A stretch of DNA of 64,000 nt from JAFGCY01 sp964609245 (GCA_964609245.1 CAZSSB010000010.1:1-64000); one strand, 5' to 3'; positions 9,143-16,965 are shown, numbered from the stretch's first letter. Numbers and translations: made by a program. Notes: a model not told the origin generated them from the sequence alone.

Positions 9143-10504
9143 TTACTGCCAGGTGACCTTGTATGTGAATGTCAGGATGACCTCCTGATCGGCTGCGACC
9201 GGAACTTCGAACTCGGCCGTGTAGGCGTCCTGCTTCGTGTAGTCGTGGCTGTGGCGCGTCATCATCCAGTCGCCACCGATCCGGACCGGCACGGTGATCA
9301 CGACGTCTTCCGTCTCCTTGTGGTTGGCCAGGCGGACTTCGTAGCCGGCGATGTAGCCGTTCTCGAGATCCTTGTAGTCGGTGCGCTTCGTCTCGCCGAC
9401 GATGTCGAAGGCGTTGCCGATGTAGAGGCGGACGTCCTCGTCGCGGGGCGTGTGATCGATGCGATCCTCGCCGACAAACTGCGCCTCGCCCGCCGAGTCG
9501 TTCTTGAAGACGCGGACAGCTCCCTCAGGCAGTGGCATGCCCATGTTCGCTTCTTCCCCGTTGGTGAACTCCATGAAGACACGCATATCACCGCCGCTGA
9601 TGCCGTCAAAGACCAGCAGCTTCTTCATAGGCACTGCACCGGCTGTCAGCAGGCCGATCTGTTTCATCTGGCTGTTGCGAATCGTGGTCGGCCGCGGCAG
9701 GTTGTAGAGGTGGTACTCAAAGAACTCCTCCTCGACGAAGCCGGCAGCCGCAGTCGGCGGCGGCGGCGCGCCGCGCGCAGCCTTCATATGCAGCATCTGC
9801 GGGCGAACGATGTTGACGTCGCCTGCCACCAGCTTCAGCTTTGCGTCGCGGTACGTCGTGCCGGAGTAATTGCTGATGGTGACCCAGCCTTCGATGTCGC
9901 CCGCGGTATCGTCGGAGTTCAGCAGCACGACGTAGTCCGCCTGCCAGCTCAGCCCGCCGGAAAGGTAACTGACCTCGGCGTGATGGCTGCCGGCATCGCG
10001 ACTCCACAGCAGCCACGAGAGCGTGGGCCGTAGCAGCAGCTCATCAGCTGAGCCCGCTGGCAGCACTACGCGGCCCGAAGGATTGATCAGGATCCGCCCC
10101 TCGCTGTCCTTGACCACGCGTCCGCCGGCAGTGCTGAGCAGCGTGGCTCGCAGCTCCGTTCCAAGGTCGTCATCGATCAGCAGCAGCTCGCGGCCGATGA
10201 ACTTCTCCAGCAGTTTGTCGCTGGAGACCAGGTCGTAGTCGTAGTTCTGCTCGAGCAGGTCAAACACGACGCCGGCGGGCAGACTCAGGTGCACCGTCTC
10301 AGGCCGCAGCTGTCCACTGACTTCAGGCAGCAGCAGCGTTTGCGTCCCGTCAGCAAGCTCGAATTGACGCACCTCACGGATCAGGGCCAGGTTCTCGTTG
10401 TAGATCGTCACCGCGACTTCATCCGGCGGCGCGACCTCGGCAGAGTATGCCGGCATGGCCAGCGCCGTAACCATCGACGCCACCGTGATCACAGCTGCGC
10501 GCAT
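9143..10504 (-). CDS. DUF4139 domain protein, paralog 2, secreted
   Basis: 453 aa. The N-terminal signal peptide (about residues 1-22, ending PAYSA) indicates Sec export. The mature protein is beta-rich and carries the DUF4139 core LSWQADYVVLLNSDDTAGD, GWVTISNYSGTTYRDAKLKL, plus LEKFIGRELLLIDDD and VGEDRIDHTPRDED shared with both neighbours. A strong Shine-Dalgarno (AAGGGAGG) precedes the ATG. It lies about 60 bases after paralog 1 and about 140 before paralog 3, so the three are probably one transcript. No enzymatic motif was recognised. Confidence 0.85.
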   Translation of the reverse strand: MRAAVITVASMVTALAMPAYSAEVAPPDEVAVTIYNENLALIREVRQFELADGTQTLLLPEVSGQLRPETVHLSLPAGVVFDLLEQNYDYDLVSSDKLLEKFIGRELLLIDDDLGTELRATLLSTAGGRVVKDSEGRILINPSGRVVLPAGSADELLLRPTLSWLLWSRDAGSHHAEVSYLSGGLSWQADYVVLLNSDDTAGDIEGWVTISNYSGTTYRDAKLKLVAGDVNIVRPQMLHMKAARGAPPPPTAAAGFVEEEFFEYHLYNLPRPTTIRNSQMKQIGLLTAGAVPMKKLLVFDGISGGDMRVFMEFTNGEEANMGMPLPEGAVRVFKNDSAGEAQFVGEDRIDHTPRDEDVRLYIGNAFDIVGETKRTDYKDLENGYIAGYEVRLANHKETEDVVITVPVRIGGDWMMTRHSHDYTKQDAYTAEFEVPVAADQEVILTFTYKVTWQ

Positions 10505-10563
10505 CGCAAGCCTCCCTTGCCGGTCGACCAGGCCGCCGGCGTGGTGCTGAGCAGAGCTTCCCG

Positions 10564-11925
10564 CTACTCCCAGGTCACCTTGTACTTGTACTCCAGGGTG
10601 GCCTCACCGTCGGCCGCCACCGGTATCTCGAAGGTGGCGGTCCAGGCGTCCTCCATCTCGTAGTCGTAGCTGCTGCGGACGATCCGCCAATCACCCCAGA
10701 CATTAACCTCAACGGTGACCACCACGTCGTCCGACTCCTTGTGGTTGCGCAGCACAACGCTGTAGGACTCGGTGTAGCCGTCACCGATGTCCTCATAGTC
10801 AGTCTGGGTCGCCTCAGCGACGATGTCGAAGGCGTTGCCGATATACAGGTCCACATCCTCATCGCGCGGCGTGTGGTCGATCCAGTCCTCACCAACAAAC
10901 TGGACGTCGCCCTCGCTGTCGGCCTTGAACACCCGCACCGTCCCGGCCGGAAGCGGCATCCCCATGTCGGAATCCTCGTCGTTGGAGAACTCGACCATCA
11001 CACGTGTGTCACCGCCGTACTGGCCGTCAACAACGTAGCGCATGCGGATGGGCACCTGCTGGGCGCTGAGCAGCCCGACCTGCTTCTGCTGGTTGTTACG
11101 CACCGTAGTCGGGCGCTGGAGGTCGTAGAGGTGGTACTCGAAGAACTCCTCCTCCTCGAAGCCGCCACCGAGTCCGTCGGCCATCATCGCTTCTTCCATC
11201 GCGTACTCGTCGCGCATCTCGTAGTCCGGCAGTACGTTGACATCGCCGGCGATGAGCTTCAGCTCGGCGTCGCGATAGGTCGTGCCCGAGTAGTTGCTGA
11301 CTGTCACCCAGCCCTCGACGCCCGCCGCCGTGTCGTCGGCGTTGAGTTGCAGCACGTAGTCCGCGTTCCAGGTCAGCCCGGAGGACAGATACGTGATTTC
11401 GGCGTCGGTGCGCGCGACCTGGGGGCTGTGCACCATCCAGGACAGCGTCGGCTTGAGCAGCAGGTCGTCCGCAGCACCTTCCGGCAGCACCACGCGCCCC
11501 GGAGGATTGAGCAGAATCCGGCCGTTGCTTTCAAGCACCACGCCGCCCGCAACGCTGAGCAGCGTGCCGCTCGTCTGAAGCCCGAGTTCGTCATCGATCA
11601 GCGTGATGTCCTTGCCGATGAACTTCTCCATCAGCTTCTCGCGGCTGACCAGGTCGTAGTCGAAGTTCTGTTCCAGCAGAGCAACTTCCAGGCCGCCAGG
11701 CAGGCTGAGATGAACCGTCTCCGGGCGGAGCATGCCTGAGACTTCGCTGAGCACCAGGTCCTGCACGCCACGATCGAGGTCGAAGGCCCGCACCTCGCGG
11801 ACCAGGGCGAGATCGCTGTTGTAGATCGTGAGCGAGACGCTCTCGACGTCGCCAGCCTCGCCGGCGACGGCGCAGACTGGAATGACTGCCATTGCCAGCG
11901 TCAATACGAACCGCATCACCTTCAT
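10564..11925 (-). CDS. DUF4139 domain protein, paralog 1, secreted
   Basis: 453 aa, the same length as paralog 2. Signal peptide about residues 1-21 (MRFVLTLAMAVIPVCAVAG). The DUF4139 core reads LTWNADYVLQLNADDTAAG, then GWVTVSNYSGTTYRDAELKL. A strong Shine-Dalgarno (AAGGAGG, 6 bases) sits just after a small leader hairpin. It is the promoter-proximal gene of the triplet. Likely a periplasmic or surface beta-sandwich protein of unknown function. Confidence 0.85.
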   Translation of the reverse strand: MKVMRFVLTLAMAVIPVCAVAGEAGDVESVSLTIYNSDLALVREVRAFDLDRGVQDLVLSEVSGMLRPETVHLSLPGGLEVALLEQNFDYDLVSREKLMEKFIGKDITLIDDELGLQTSGTLLSVAGGVVLESNGRILLNPPGRVVLPEGAADDLLLKPTLSWMVHSPQVARTDAEITYLSSGLTWNADYVLQLNADDTAAGVEGWVTVSNYSGTTYRDAELKLIAGDVNVLPDYEMRDEYAMEEAMMADGLGGGFEEEEFFEYHLYDLQRPTTVRNNQQKQVGLLSAQQVPIRMRYVVDGQYGGDTRVMVEFSNDEDSDMGMPLPAGTVRVFKADSEGDVQFVGEDWIDHTPRDEDVDLYIGNAFDIVAEATQTDYEDIGDGYTESYSVVLRNHKESDDVVVTVEVNVWGDWRIVRSSYDYEMEDAWTATFEIPVAADGEATLEYKYKVTWE

Positions 11926-11943
11926 GTATTCCTCCTTAAGCAG

Positions 11944-11961
11944 CCCGCCAACTCAGGCGGG
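11944..11961 (-). promoter_or_regulatory. Leader hairpin before DUF4139 paralog 1
   Basis: CCCGCC and GGCGGG form a perfect 6-bp stem with a 6-base loop, a few bases before the Shine-Dalgarno in the minus-strand mRNA. It could stabilise the message or affect initiation. Confidence 0.4.
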
Positions 11962-11989
11962 ATTGCCGCAGCACTATGCTGCCCAGCCC

Positions 11990-11995
11990 ATTATA
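11990..11995 (-). promoter_or_regulatory. TATAAT -10 for DUF4139 array
   Basis: A perfect TATAAT on the minus strand, about 65 bases before the ATG at 11925. No good -35 hexamer is seen at 16-18 bp. The leader would contain the 11944-11961 hairpin. Confidence 0.55.
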
Positions 11996-12055
11996 GGGCG
12001 TTGATAACTGGTCAGGACTCGCAGACGCGGTGCCTGGTTCACCCCTGCACCGTGG

Positions 12056-13633
12056 CTAGGGCGCAGTGGCGGGGTCGATGATGTTGCGCGCCAGCAGCTG
12101 CGCCACCGGCTGGAAATTGCCGATAGTCTGCATGAAACCGTTCAGCCGTCGGGCGACAGACTCGAGCAGGATTAGTGCTTCGTCCTTGGGCACGTCGACC
12201 CAGACCGCGGCCATATGGCCGAGACAGCGATGCAGATACTCCGGCGGCACGAAGTGCCGGACGGGCGGCAAATGGGTGGCCTCCCAGTGTGTCAGTAGCA
12301 GCATGTTGGCGCGGCGACCGTCCAGAATGCGCAGTGCCGCCGCGTAGGACGTGCCGGCCTGCGCCATCAGTCTTTCCAGCAGCGCGTACCAGGTGCGGCC
12401 CACGGCTGGCAGCGGCGAAGTGACGAACAGCAACTCGCCGCAGCGCAGTGACTCCGGCAGCACCGGCTCAGGGGGCGACGGCAGTTCGCCCAGCACATCC
12501 TCGGCCAGCCGGGGGGTGACCGAGGCTCCGGCCGCCAGCTTCTCCCACAGGGGCCGCATGGGCTGCACGCCCTGCTGCTTCATTTCGCGGGGCGTGGGGC
12601 TGAAATGCACGAGGCGCTGGTGGTAGGCGTAATTGGCCTCGTGGAGCTGGAGGTGGGTCTCCCGGCTGTACGCGGCGGTGACCTCCGGGACCTTGTCTCC
12701 CAGAGCCCCGAGGACCATCAGCGTCTGCGTCTGCTCGTCGGTCTCGGCCAGCAGACCGCATGAGGGTACATCGGTGAGCACCAGATCGAGGCGCGGGTGC
12801 AGCAGCTCCGGCGCGAACGCGATCGTGTCATCGTGATGGTCGATCATCACCAGCTGCGTGCCCGAGGCATCGTCAAGCCTGGCGATCGCCTTGCGGGTGC
12901 GATCCGGGTGCCGCGAGTGGATCGAGCAGTCGATCATGATTACCGCGGCATAGGGCTCCTCACTGCTGATCAGCCGCGGCACGGTGCGCTTCCACAGCTT
13001 GCTGATGTCACCGGTCTGCTCGAAATTCAGGATGCAATCCACGCGTTCGACGCCCGTGGCCTGGAGGGTGCGCAGCGTGGCGGCGAGCATCGCCAGACCG
13101 TGCACGTCGTAGTGGGCCACAACCGCCACGGGCATCCCCGCCGAATGCGCGATCCAGCCTAGGCAGGGCGGCGCGTCAAGGAGTTTCAGCGGCGGAGGTG
13201 GAGGCGGTGCGGATGGGCCCAGCAGTCTGATGTCTCTATCAGATGCGGCCCCCACCCAAACCTGATAGGTTGTGCCCAGCGGGTGGGCGGGATCGGCGAA
13301 GCCCGCCAGCCAGCGGGTCATGTCGGCGAGCAGCTGGGCCGGCACGCCGGACCATGTCGCCGGGACCCGCTCCAGGAAGTCGCGCTCCCGCACGTGGGCG
13401 CCCTTCTCCAGGTAGGCCTGCAGCGCGGGCAGGGCCAAAGCCGGCGGGTATCTGACCTCGCGTCCGAGCTGCGCCGCACAGGCGGCTAGCGCCCGCCGGG
13501 CCAACTCAGCCCAAACGCGGGCAAAACCCAGCGCGCGACGCGTATCCGGCTGGCTGGGGTCGAGTCGCTGCAGCTCCCGATAGAAATCGAGATCGCTCGC
13601 AGCCTGGCTTGACAGCACGCGGCATTCTAACAT
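12056..13633 (-). CDS. DHH-family phosphoesterase-like protein
   Basis: 525 aa from the ATG at 13633. The middle of the protein carries DHH-superfamily motifs in order: AHYDVHGLAM (motif I, where the family usually has DxDG), VIMIDCSIHS (motif II), MIDHHDD (the DHH motif III) and GALGDK (motif IV). Residues about 150-165 contain a run of prolines. The roughly 120-residue N-terminal helical region and the C-terminal half are not recognised, and no DHHA1 glycine motif is clear. It may be a phosphodiesterase or nanoRNase relative; the Asp-to-His change in motif I leaves activity uncertain. It is divergent from the REC-GGDEF gene, with -10 elements that overlap. Confidence 0.65.
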   Translation of the reverse strand: MLECRVLSSQAASDLDFYRELQRLDPSQPDTRRALGFARVWAELARRALAACAAQLGREVRYPPALALPALQAYLEKGAHVRERDFLERVPATWSGVPAQLLADMTRWLAGFADPAHPLGTTYQVWVGAASDRDIRLLGPSAPPPPPPLKLLDAPPCLGWIAHSAGMPVAVVAHYDVHGLAMLAATLRTLQATGVERVDCILNFEQTGDISKLWKRTVPRLISSEEPYAAVIMIDCSIHSRHPDRTRKAIARLDDASGTQLVMIDHHDDTIAFAPELLHPRLDLVLTDVPSCGLLAETDEQTQTLMVLGALGDKVPEVTAAYSRETHLQLHEANYAYHQRLVHFSPTPREMKQQGVQPMRPLWEKLAAGASVTPRLAEDVLGELPSPPEPVLPESLRCGELLFVTSPLPAVGRTWYALLERLMAQAGTSYAAALRILDGRRANMLLLTHWEATHLPPVRHFVPPEYLHRCLGHMAAVWVDVPKDEALILLESVARRLNGFMQTIGNFQPVAQLLARNIIDPATAP

Positions 13634-13642
13634 AGCCGGTGT

Positions 13643-13650
13643 TCTATAAT
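13643..13650. promoter_or_regulatory. Overlapping bidirectional -10 elements
   Basis: On the plus strand TATAAT (13645-13650) lies 8 bases before the ATG at 13659. On the minus strand the overlapping TATAGA (13648 down to 13643) lies 9 bases before the ATG at 13633. Both divergent genes may therefore use one symmetric -10 and make nearly leaderless transcripts. Confidence 0.55.
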
Positions 13651-13658
13651 GCTGGGGT

Positions 13659-14600
13659 ATGCCGAAGGACCGCCCACGCATTCTGGTGGTCGACTCTGAC
13701 CGGGAGTCAAATCAGCTGCTCGCAGACCTGATGGAGCTGTACAACTACGAGATCCTCCAGGCCGACAGCCGGGAGGAAGCCCTGCAGCTGGTGAAGAACA
13801 CGGAGTGCGACGCGGTGCTGATCAGCCTGGATATGCCGGACGGTGGTTTCGGACTGAGTCAGGAGATCGGGGCGGTCAATGGCTACGAGGACATCCCGCT
13901 GACCTTCGTCACGGGCGAGGAATTCGACCATGCAATGATCATGGAGGGCCAGTTCTACGGTGCGCTGTTCATGCACACCAAGCCCTACTCCGAGGTGCAG
14001 TTGCTCGCCCAGCTGTCGTCTATGGTCCGGATCAAGTTCCTCCAGGATGAGCTGAAGTCCCGCATGGAGGAGCTCGACAGGTTGGCCAGCACCGATCCGC
14101 TGACCGGCCTCTACAACCGCCGGATGTTCTTCCGGCGCATGGACGAGGAGGTGGCGCGCGCCGGGCGCACGGCCTCGCCGATGTGTTTGATCTACGTCGA
14201 CATCGACCACTTCAAGGAGATCAACGACACCTATGGCCATTCGGCGGGTGACGCCGTGCTGCAGCAGATCTCGCGCACGATGACGCGCATTCTGCGACGA
14301 GGCGACGTGCTGGGCAGGATCGGCGGCGAGGAGTTTCTGATCCTGCTGCCGGACACCACCGGCGTGGCGGGCCAGCGGATCGCCGAGCGACTGCGGCAGC
14401 GTGTCGAGCATGCGACGATCTTCTCCGGGGACCGCAAGCTGAACGTGACGGTTTCAGCCGGCGTATTCTCCGCGGCCGATCCGGTGGGACTCAGTATCGA
14501 CGATATGGTGCGGGTGGCCGACCAGGCGCTCTACGAGGCGAAGGAAACGGGGCGCAACAAGGTGGTCTACCGCGGCGAAAACGACAGCGCGGCATCCTAA
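13659..14600 (+). CDS. Response regulator with GGDEF diguanylate cyclase output
   Basis: 313 aa. Residues about 6-125 are a receiver domain with acidic D12/D14 and the likely phospho-acceptor D58 (LISLDMPD). After a short coiled linker (about 128-145, QDELKSRMEELDRL) the GGDEF domain begins at STDPLTGLYNRR; the active-site signature is intact GGEEF, preceded by an RRGD allosteric I-site at the standard 5-residue spacing. It should be a phosphorylation-controlled, product-inhibited diguanylate cyclase making c-di-GMP (PleD/WspR-like architecture). No cognate kinase is adjacent. A perfect TATAAT sits 8 bases before the ATG, so the transcript is nearly leaderless. Confidence 0.92.
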   Translation: MPKDRPRILVVDSDRESNQLLADLMELYNYEILQADSREEALQLVKNTECDAVLISLDMPDGGFGLSQEIGAVNGYEDIPLTFVTGEEFDHAMIMEGQFYGALFMHTKPYSEVQLLAQLSSMVRIKFLQDELKSRMEELDRLASTDPLTGLYNRRMFFRRMDEEVARAGRTASPMCLIYVDIDHFKEINDTYGHSAGDAVLQQISRTMTRILRRGDVLGRIGGEEFLILLPDTTGVAGQRIAERLRQRVEHATIFSGDRKLNVTVSAGVFSAADPVGLSIDDMVRVADQALYEAKETGRNKVVYRGENDSAAS

Positions 14601-15304
14601 GCAGGGAAGCTCACGAATTCCACCCAGACGCGCCCGCTGCGCGGGTTGGTCTCCAGGCTGACGATCTCGGCGCGGCCCTTGGTGCGGTAGACGATCTGGT
14701 CGCCGGCTGTCAGGGCCTGCGTGCGCTTGCCCAGCGGCTGGAAGTTGCGAAACACGAAGCCGTACTCAATGGCCACCTGGGCCTCCCCGCGGCTGACCTT
14801 GAACAGCGCCGTGAGCAGCGCATCGGCTCGCCGGCTGGCAGCTGTCGTACGGCTCGTGGGCGGCGCGGGCAGTGCGACAAACTCCGCGACGCGCAGTGCG
14901 GGTAGTAAGCGGTCGATCTCCGCGTTCGGCGCGGCGAAGCAGCTGACGGAATCGCTAACCAGGATGTCGCCGACGGCTCCGTCAGGCACACCGGAGCTGT
15001 ACAGCCAGCTGCGCAGTTGACGCGCGTTGCGCACGTGCTCGGGCAGCTCGCCGCGATCGGCAGTGAAGTACTGCAGGCCCGGTTGGCAAGGGGCGAGACC
15101 AACCCGGCGATACTGCGCAGCAGGATGCCCCCCTGTGATCGTCGCACCCTCGATTGCGCTGAGCGGCGACCACTGGTGAGTGTCCAGAAAGCCCGTTGCA
15201 CACGTATTCGGATTCGCAGCCGCGAAATCGTGCAGCAGAGAGAGAACCTCATCGGCAGACAACTCGGTCCAGCAGTAACCGAGGGCCGGATCGCTGGTGT
15301 CCAT
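14597..15304 (-). CDS. YlmH-like S4 RNA-binding protein
   Basis: 235 aa from the ATG at 15304, close to the usual 250 aa or so of YlmH/photosystem-II-S4 proteins. The middle shows the family pattern: ITGGHPAAQYRRVGLAP resembles GGY..AER, and LPEHVRNARQLRSWLYSSGVPDGAVGDILV resembles the region that normally reads HRDxLGxLLxxGIxRxxIGDI. The C-terminal S4 motif SRRADALLTALFKVSRGEAQ...LTAGDQIVYRTKGR follows. The usual HRD is replaced by VRN, so the N-terminal half is divergent. Relatives act in translation or ribosome quality control. CATAAT lies 6 bases before the ATG (leaderless). The 3' end overlaps the GGDEF gene by 4 bases. Confidence 0.75.
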   Translation of the reverse strand: MDTSDPALGYCWTELSADEVLSLLHDFAAANPNTCATGFLDTHQWSPLSAIEGATITGGHPAAQYRRVGLAPCQPGLQYFTADRGELPEHVRNARQLRSWLYSSGVPDGAVGDILVSDSVSCFAAPNAEIDRLLPALRVAEFVALPAPPTSRTTAASRRADALLTALFKVSRGEAQVAIEYGFVFRNFQPLGKRTQALTAGDQIVYRTKGRAEIVSLETNPRSGRVWVEFVSFPA

Positions 15305-15310
15305 GTGAGC

Positions 15311-15316
15311 ATTATG
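15311..15316 (-). promoter_or_regulatory. CATAAT -10, leaderless start of YlmH-like gene
   Basis: CATAAT on the minus strand ends 6 bases before the ATG at 15304; there is no Shine-Dalgarno. Confidence 0.5.
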
Positions 15317-15372
15317 CCAGACTGGAATCAGCGAGGCACGGTTCGCTTCGCAGGGGACCAACGGCGGTGAGA

Positions 15373-16038
15373 CTAGTGCTTTCGGGGCTCGGCCGTCTTG
15401 CCTGGAATGGAGTTGTGCACCGAGTAATCGAATTGGCGTCTCAGGTTCTCCACCTCCAGTTCCACCTCCTCCATGTCGCCGGTCGTCAGGGCGTACTCGC
15501 TGCCGCGCGCCAGCTGGCCGATGGTGTCTGAGAGGAACTGCTGCTCCGCGCGGTAGTAGCAGAGGTTGTGGTCGAGGATCAGCAGATGAGATGCCGGGGC
15601 CTCGCCCTCGTAGCGCTCCCGCAGTTCCTCGATGAACTCGATTGTCAGCCTGACGCGCTCCTGCCACATCAGCAACCTGCGGTGTCCTTCAGTGTCGTCG
15701 AGGGTGTCAAAGAAGAACAAGCCCAGATTGATCGGAAACGTCGGCCGTGCCTGGGGAAAGATCACCTTCGGCAACTCGCGGCGGAGCAGCTTCAGCCCCG
15801 ACTCGGTGATTCGGTACACTGAACGCTCGGGGCGCCTGCCGACCTTCTCGACCGATGCTTCCTCAATCCTGCCGGCTTGGAGTAGCTTCTTGATGCCGTA
15901 GTAGAGTGAACCGGAGGAGATGTCGATGATGTGCGACATCACATGGTCGATAATCATCTTGATTTCATATCCGTAGCGCGGCTGCTCTTTTAGCAGCCCA
16001 AGTACCACGATGTCACGCAGCTTAGCTGATCTTCCCAC
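15373..16038 (-). CDS. PadR-family transcriptional regulator
   Basis: 221 aa. Residues about 8-90 are a PadR winged helix: LRDIVVLGLLKEQPRYGYEI, SSGSLYYGIKKLLQAGRIE, and the wing RSVYRITESGLKLL. Residues about 110-205 form the helical C-terminal dimerisation region. GTG start, with GAGGAG 8 bases upstream. A 14-bp perfect palindrome overlaps the predicted -35 region, so autorepression is likely. No drug or phenolic target gene is adjacent; the nearest gene in the same direction is the 50-aa membrane peptide at 16232-16384, which lies upstream of it. Confidence 0.88.
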   Translation of the reverse strand: MGRSAKLRDIVVLGLLKEQPRYGYEIKMIIDHVMSHIIDISSGSLYYGIKKLLQAGRIEEASVEKVGRRPERSVYRITESGLKLLRRELPKVIFPQARPTFPINLGLFFFDTLDDTEGHRRLLMWQERVRLTIEFIEELRERYEGEAPASHLLILDHNLCYYRAEQQFLSDTIGQLARGSEYALTTGDMEEVELEVENLRRQFDYSVHNSIPGKTAEPRKH

Positions 16039-16092
16039 GGGAGGAACTCCTCAACGGGCGTAAGCTTAGTCGGACACTGCCGGTTGACGGCC

Positions 16093-16132
16093 ACTATATC
16101 ATCCGGCGTCCAGATATGTACATATCCGGATG
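16093..16132 (-). promoter_or_regulatory. PadR promoter with palindromic operator
   Basis: GATATGTACATATC (16113-16126) is a perfect 14-bp palindrome. It is nested in a second inverted repeat, CATCCGG (16100-16106) and CCGGATG (16126-16132). On the minus strand TGTACA (16117-16122), 18 bp and TATAGT (16093-16098) make a plausible -35/-10 pair, so the palindrome covers the -35. The ATGTACAT core resembles PadR-type sites. Confidence 0.6.
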
Positions 16133-16231
16133 TCGGACTGATTACTAATGCGGAGCATGGCTCGTAGGCCGACGGCTCTCCCGCCGTCAGCCCCCAGGAT
16201 GCTGCAAGCCCGAATGCGCTTTGTGCAGTTG

Positions 16232-16384
16232 CTAGCGTCCGGCTGCGGTGCCGGAAAGCAGCGCTGTAACCACCGTTGGAGCTTGCAGGGCGACGGTCCG
16301 TCGTCCAGCATCCGCTCGCAGCACCATCGCAATGCAAAGCATGCCGACTACGAGCGCGAGCAACACAATCAGGTTACGGAGCAT
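16232..16384 (-). CDS. Small single-pass membrane protein (50 aa)
   Basis: A short gene: ATG at 16384, TAG at 16232-16234. AAGGAGGT lies 7 bases before the ATG, one of the strongest ribosome-binding sites in the window. The peptide starts MLRNLIVLLALVVG, continues with a hydrophobic stretch to about residue 22, and ends with a basic, moderately hydrophobic tail (LRADAGRRTVAL..., last residues TAAGR). One membrane helix, N-terminus probably inside. It lies between the PadR operator and the rplU promoter and is transcribed toward padR. No homolog recognised. The ribosome-binding site and coherent hydrophobic segment argue for a real gene. Confidence 0.6.
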   Translation of the reverse strand: MLRNLIVLLALVVGMLCIAMVLRADAGRRTVALQAPTVVTALLSGTAAGR

Positions 16385-16535
16385 TTCGCTCACCTCCTTG
16401 CGGTAGCTGTGGCCAGACCCAGCCGCCAGCTCCCCCGCGGTGCCGGTGTACTACTCCCCGATTGTGTGGCGCATCCACCATAAGGCTATCTACCACTCAC
16501 TGAATTAGACTGGTTCAAAGGTGCAGGTGTTGCAC

Positions 16536-16564
16536 TTGACAGGGTAATATGCACTGAGTAAGCT
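16536..16564 (+). promoter_or_regulatory. Promoter of the rplU-rpmA operon
   Basis: A perfect TTGACA (16536-16541) followed after 17 bp by TAAGCT (16559-16564), a weak -10. The leader to the rplU ATG would be about 83 bases and is strongly structured. Confidence 0.5.
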
Positions 16565-16571
16565 ACTCGTT

Positions 16572-16626
16572 CCCGCAAAGCCGGCCGGTGCCGGCACGTA
16601 ACCTGTCGTTGCGGGAGCCGGCCGGC
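16572..16626 (+). promoter_or_regulatory. Structured rplU leader, possible L21 autoregulatory element
   Basis: CCCGCAA (16572-16578) pairs with TTGCGGG (16609-16615). Inside it GCCGGC (16580-16585) pairs with GCCGGC (16590-16595) over a 4-base loop. A third GCCGGCCGGC (16617-16626), close to the ribosome-binding site, could compete for the same partners. Ribosomal-protein leaders of this kind often bind their own product; that role here is inference. Confidence 0.4.
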
Positions 16627-16653
16627 GGGATGCGCCGCCCACGCGAGGAAACG

Positions 16654-16965
16654 ATGATTGCGGTAATCGAACTGAAGGGTAAGCAGTTTCGGGTCGAAGC
16701 CGACCAGGTGATCCGCACGTTGCGGGTCGATGGTGCGGTGGGTGACAAGGTTAAGGCCGATCGGGTGCTGGCCACGATCGATGGCGAGAAGGTCAAGATC
16801 GGCCAGCCGCAGGTGGACAAGGCCAAGGTTGAACTGGAAATCATCCGCCAGACGAGGAGCCCGAAGCTGCACGTCTGGACCTATAAACCGCGCAAGCGTA
16901 CCGCGCGCCGCAAGGGCTACCGCGAGGACATCAGCTACCTGCGGGTCAAGTCGATCAAGGGATAA
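16654..16965 (+). CDS. rplU: 50S ribosomal protein bL21
   Basis: 103 aa, the standard bL21 length, starting MIAVIELKGKQFRVEADQVI. The conserved C-terminal basic block YKPRKRTARRKGYREDISYLRV contains the expected YKRRK..RK.GHRQ-like 23S rRNA-binding motif. GAGGA lies about 6 bases before the ATG; upstream in-frame starts lie inside the structured leader and lack family similarity. It heads the rplU-rpmA-obg-nadD locus, spaced 5 bases from rpmA. Confidence 0.97.
   Translation: MIAVIELKGKQFRVEADQVIRTLRVDGAVGDKVKADRVLATIDGEKVKIGQPQVDKAKVELEIIRQTRSPKLHVWTYKPRKRTARRKGYREDISYLRVKSIKG

Noticed and set aside
16148..16483. 111-codon plus-strand frame between padR and rplU
   Set aside because: No ribosome-binding site and random-looking composition; the opposite strand holds the better-supported 50-aa peptide.
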